From an uncultured Planctomycetaceae bacterium (GTDB lineage: Bacteria; Planctomycetota; Planctomycetia; Pirellulales; Thermoguttaceae), in assembly GCA_947307005.1 (NCBI GenBank), contig CAMZHY010000278.1, positions 1 through 5,337 of the forward strand: 5,337 nt of DNA, written 5' to 3'. Below are positions 4,892-5,337 of this stretch, in pieces. A program made the position numbers and the translations under genes. Under the pieces are notes generated by a model, which saw only the letters and a list, made by a program, of their open reading frames with translations, searched no databases and was not told where the DNA came from. Every line of letters begins with the position of its first letter. Position 1 is the first letter of the stretch.

Positions 4892-5337
4892 GTGGAAAAC
4901 GCGATCAAAACGTCCGACGAGCTGGAGTTCGTCGTCTTCTGCATAGAGAATCTTGCGGCGGCGCTCCATGTCGACGGAGCGACCGCGTACCGGATTTTGA
5001 CGGATAAGAGCGACGTTCTCAAGAGTTATATCGCGCCTTGTTACGACGTATTGCATACGCAGGGGAAGGAGTATATTGTCAACGATATTCTGGAAGTTCT
5101 TCAGGGGAGAGGCGTCGCTCTAACGGGCTATCCTTATTGGGAGCGAAAAAAACTGCATGCGCATCCAGTCTTAATGCAGATGAAATACGCCAGAGTCGTC
5201 GATTGTTTCGCGGAAAAGAATAAGCTTTCGTTGGACGACGCGCTTGACGTCTTCTATCGTTCGAAACTCTATCCGCTCGTTAGCGAAGGCGTTTCCGATC
5301 TGCACTGCATGAGCGACGATTACCTCGCCGAGGAACT
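4892..5337 (+). CDS. Protein with two fused DUF3791-like modules, cut by the right edge
   Basis: One uninterrupted frame gives 148 residues to the window end. Module 1 (about 8-76) reads LEFVVFCIENLA, YRILTDKSDVLKSYIAPCYD and LHTQGKEYIVNDI (54-66); this His-Thr-x-Gly-x-Glu-Tyr-hydrophobic-x-Asp pattern is the hallmark of DUF3791 (PF12668). A linker (about 72-92) follows, then module 2 (about 93-148) with MQMKYARVVDCFAEK, LDDALDVFYRSKLY, and EGVSDLHCMSDDYLAEE. Module 2 resembles the second kind of small protein found beside DUF3791 and DUF3990 genes in gut bacteria. Those are usually separate proteins of about 60-75 residues, often in a three-gene set with the ADP-ribosyltransferase-like DUF3990; a toxin-antitoxin role is suspected, from memory. 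No ribosome binding site precedes the internal ATGs at 5174 and 5180, so a fusion is favoured over two genes. GC falls to about 42-45% in the second half, suggesting acquisition. Confidence 0.75.
   Translation, partial: MENAIKTSDELEFVVFCIENLAAALHVDGATAYRILTDKSDVLKSYIAPCYDVLHTQGKEYIVNDILEVLQGRGVALTGYPYWERKKLHAHPVLMQMKYARVVDCFAEKNKLSLDDALDVFYRSKLYPLVSEGVSDLHCMSDDYLAEE

Noticed and set aside
3427..5022. A 531-codon open frame on the minus strand opposite the galactosidase.
   Set aside because: It is antisense to a complete GH36 gene with all motifs, is rich in Arg, Val and Glu with no recognisable domain, and also crosses the DUF3791 gene. It results from GC-rich codon bias.
5174..5182. Internal ATGs as the start of a separate second DUF3791-like gene.
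   Set aside because: No stop lies between the modules and no ribosome binding site lies 5-12 bases upstream. The nearest purine-rich stretch (around 5139-5152) is more than 20 bases away.

Overview
The window looks like chromosome from a GC-rich bacterium of the PVC group, most likely a planctomycete-like (or lentisphaeral) gut or rumen member. This is an inference. It rests on a very long type II secretion/type IV pilus-like minor pseudopilin, an exported GH36 alpha-galactosidase with GC-rich codons (one 60-base line counted at 4141 is 67% GC), and accessory genes (AlbA_2, DUF3791) typical of gut bacteria. No rRNA, tRNA, CRISPR array, transposase or IS end was seen.

Layout, left to right. 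(1) Bases 1-236, minus: the N-terminal 78 residues of an AlbA_2 (Schlafen-like) gene that starts at GTG and runs off the left edge. It has its own ribosome binding site, a near-consensus promoter at 293-321, and a tandem 11-base repeat upstream. (2) Bases 404-454: a strong intrinsic terminator for the next gene. (3) Bases 488-2305, minus: a 605-residue prepilin-like protein, GspJ/PulJ-like at both ends with a very large middle. (4) Bases 2323-2817: a divergent intergenic region of about 495 bases. It holds a candidate minus promoter, an 8-bp perfect dyad beside its -35, T-rich tracts, hairpins, and a candidate plus promoter. (5) Bases 2818-4797, plus: a 659-residue secreted GH36 alpha-galactosidase with complete catalytic motifs. 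(6) Bases 4892-5337, plus, cut by the right edge: one reading frame joining two DUF3791-like modules that normally occur as separate small proteins, probably part of a toxin-antitoxin-like cassette continuing to the right.

How they fit together: the four genes do not form one pathway. The pseudopilin appears to be a single-gene transcription unit for the cell envelope or secretion apparatus. The galactosidase is a carbohydrate-use gene acting outside the cytoplasm. The two edge genes are accessory, lower in GC, and of the regulator or toxin-antitoxin kind. The most unusual items are the fused double DUF3791 protein, the oversized pseudopilin with a low-GC middle, and an ATTTGGCG-type motif found in front of both minus-strand genes.
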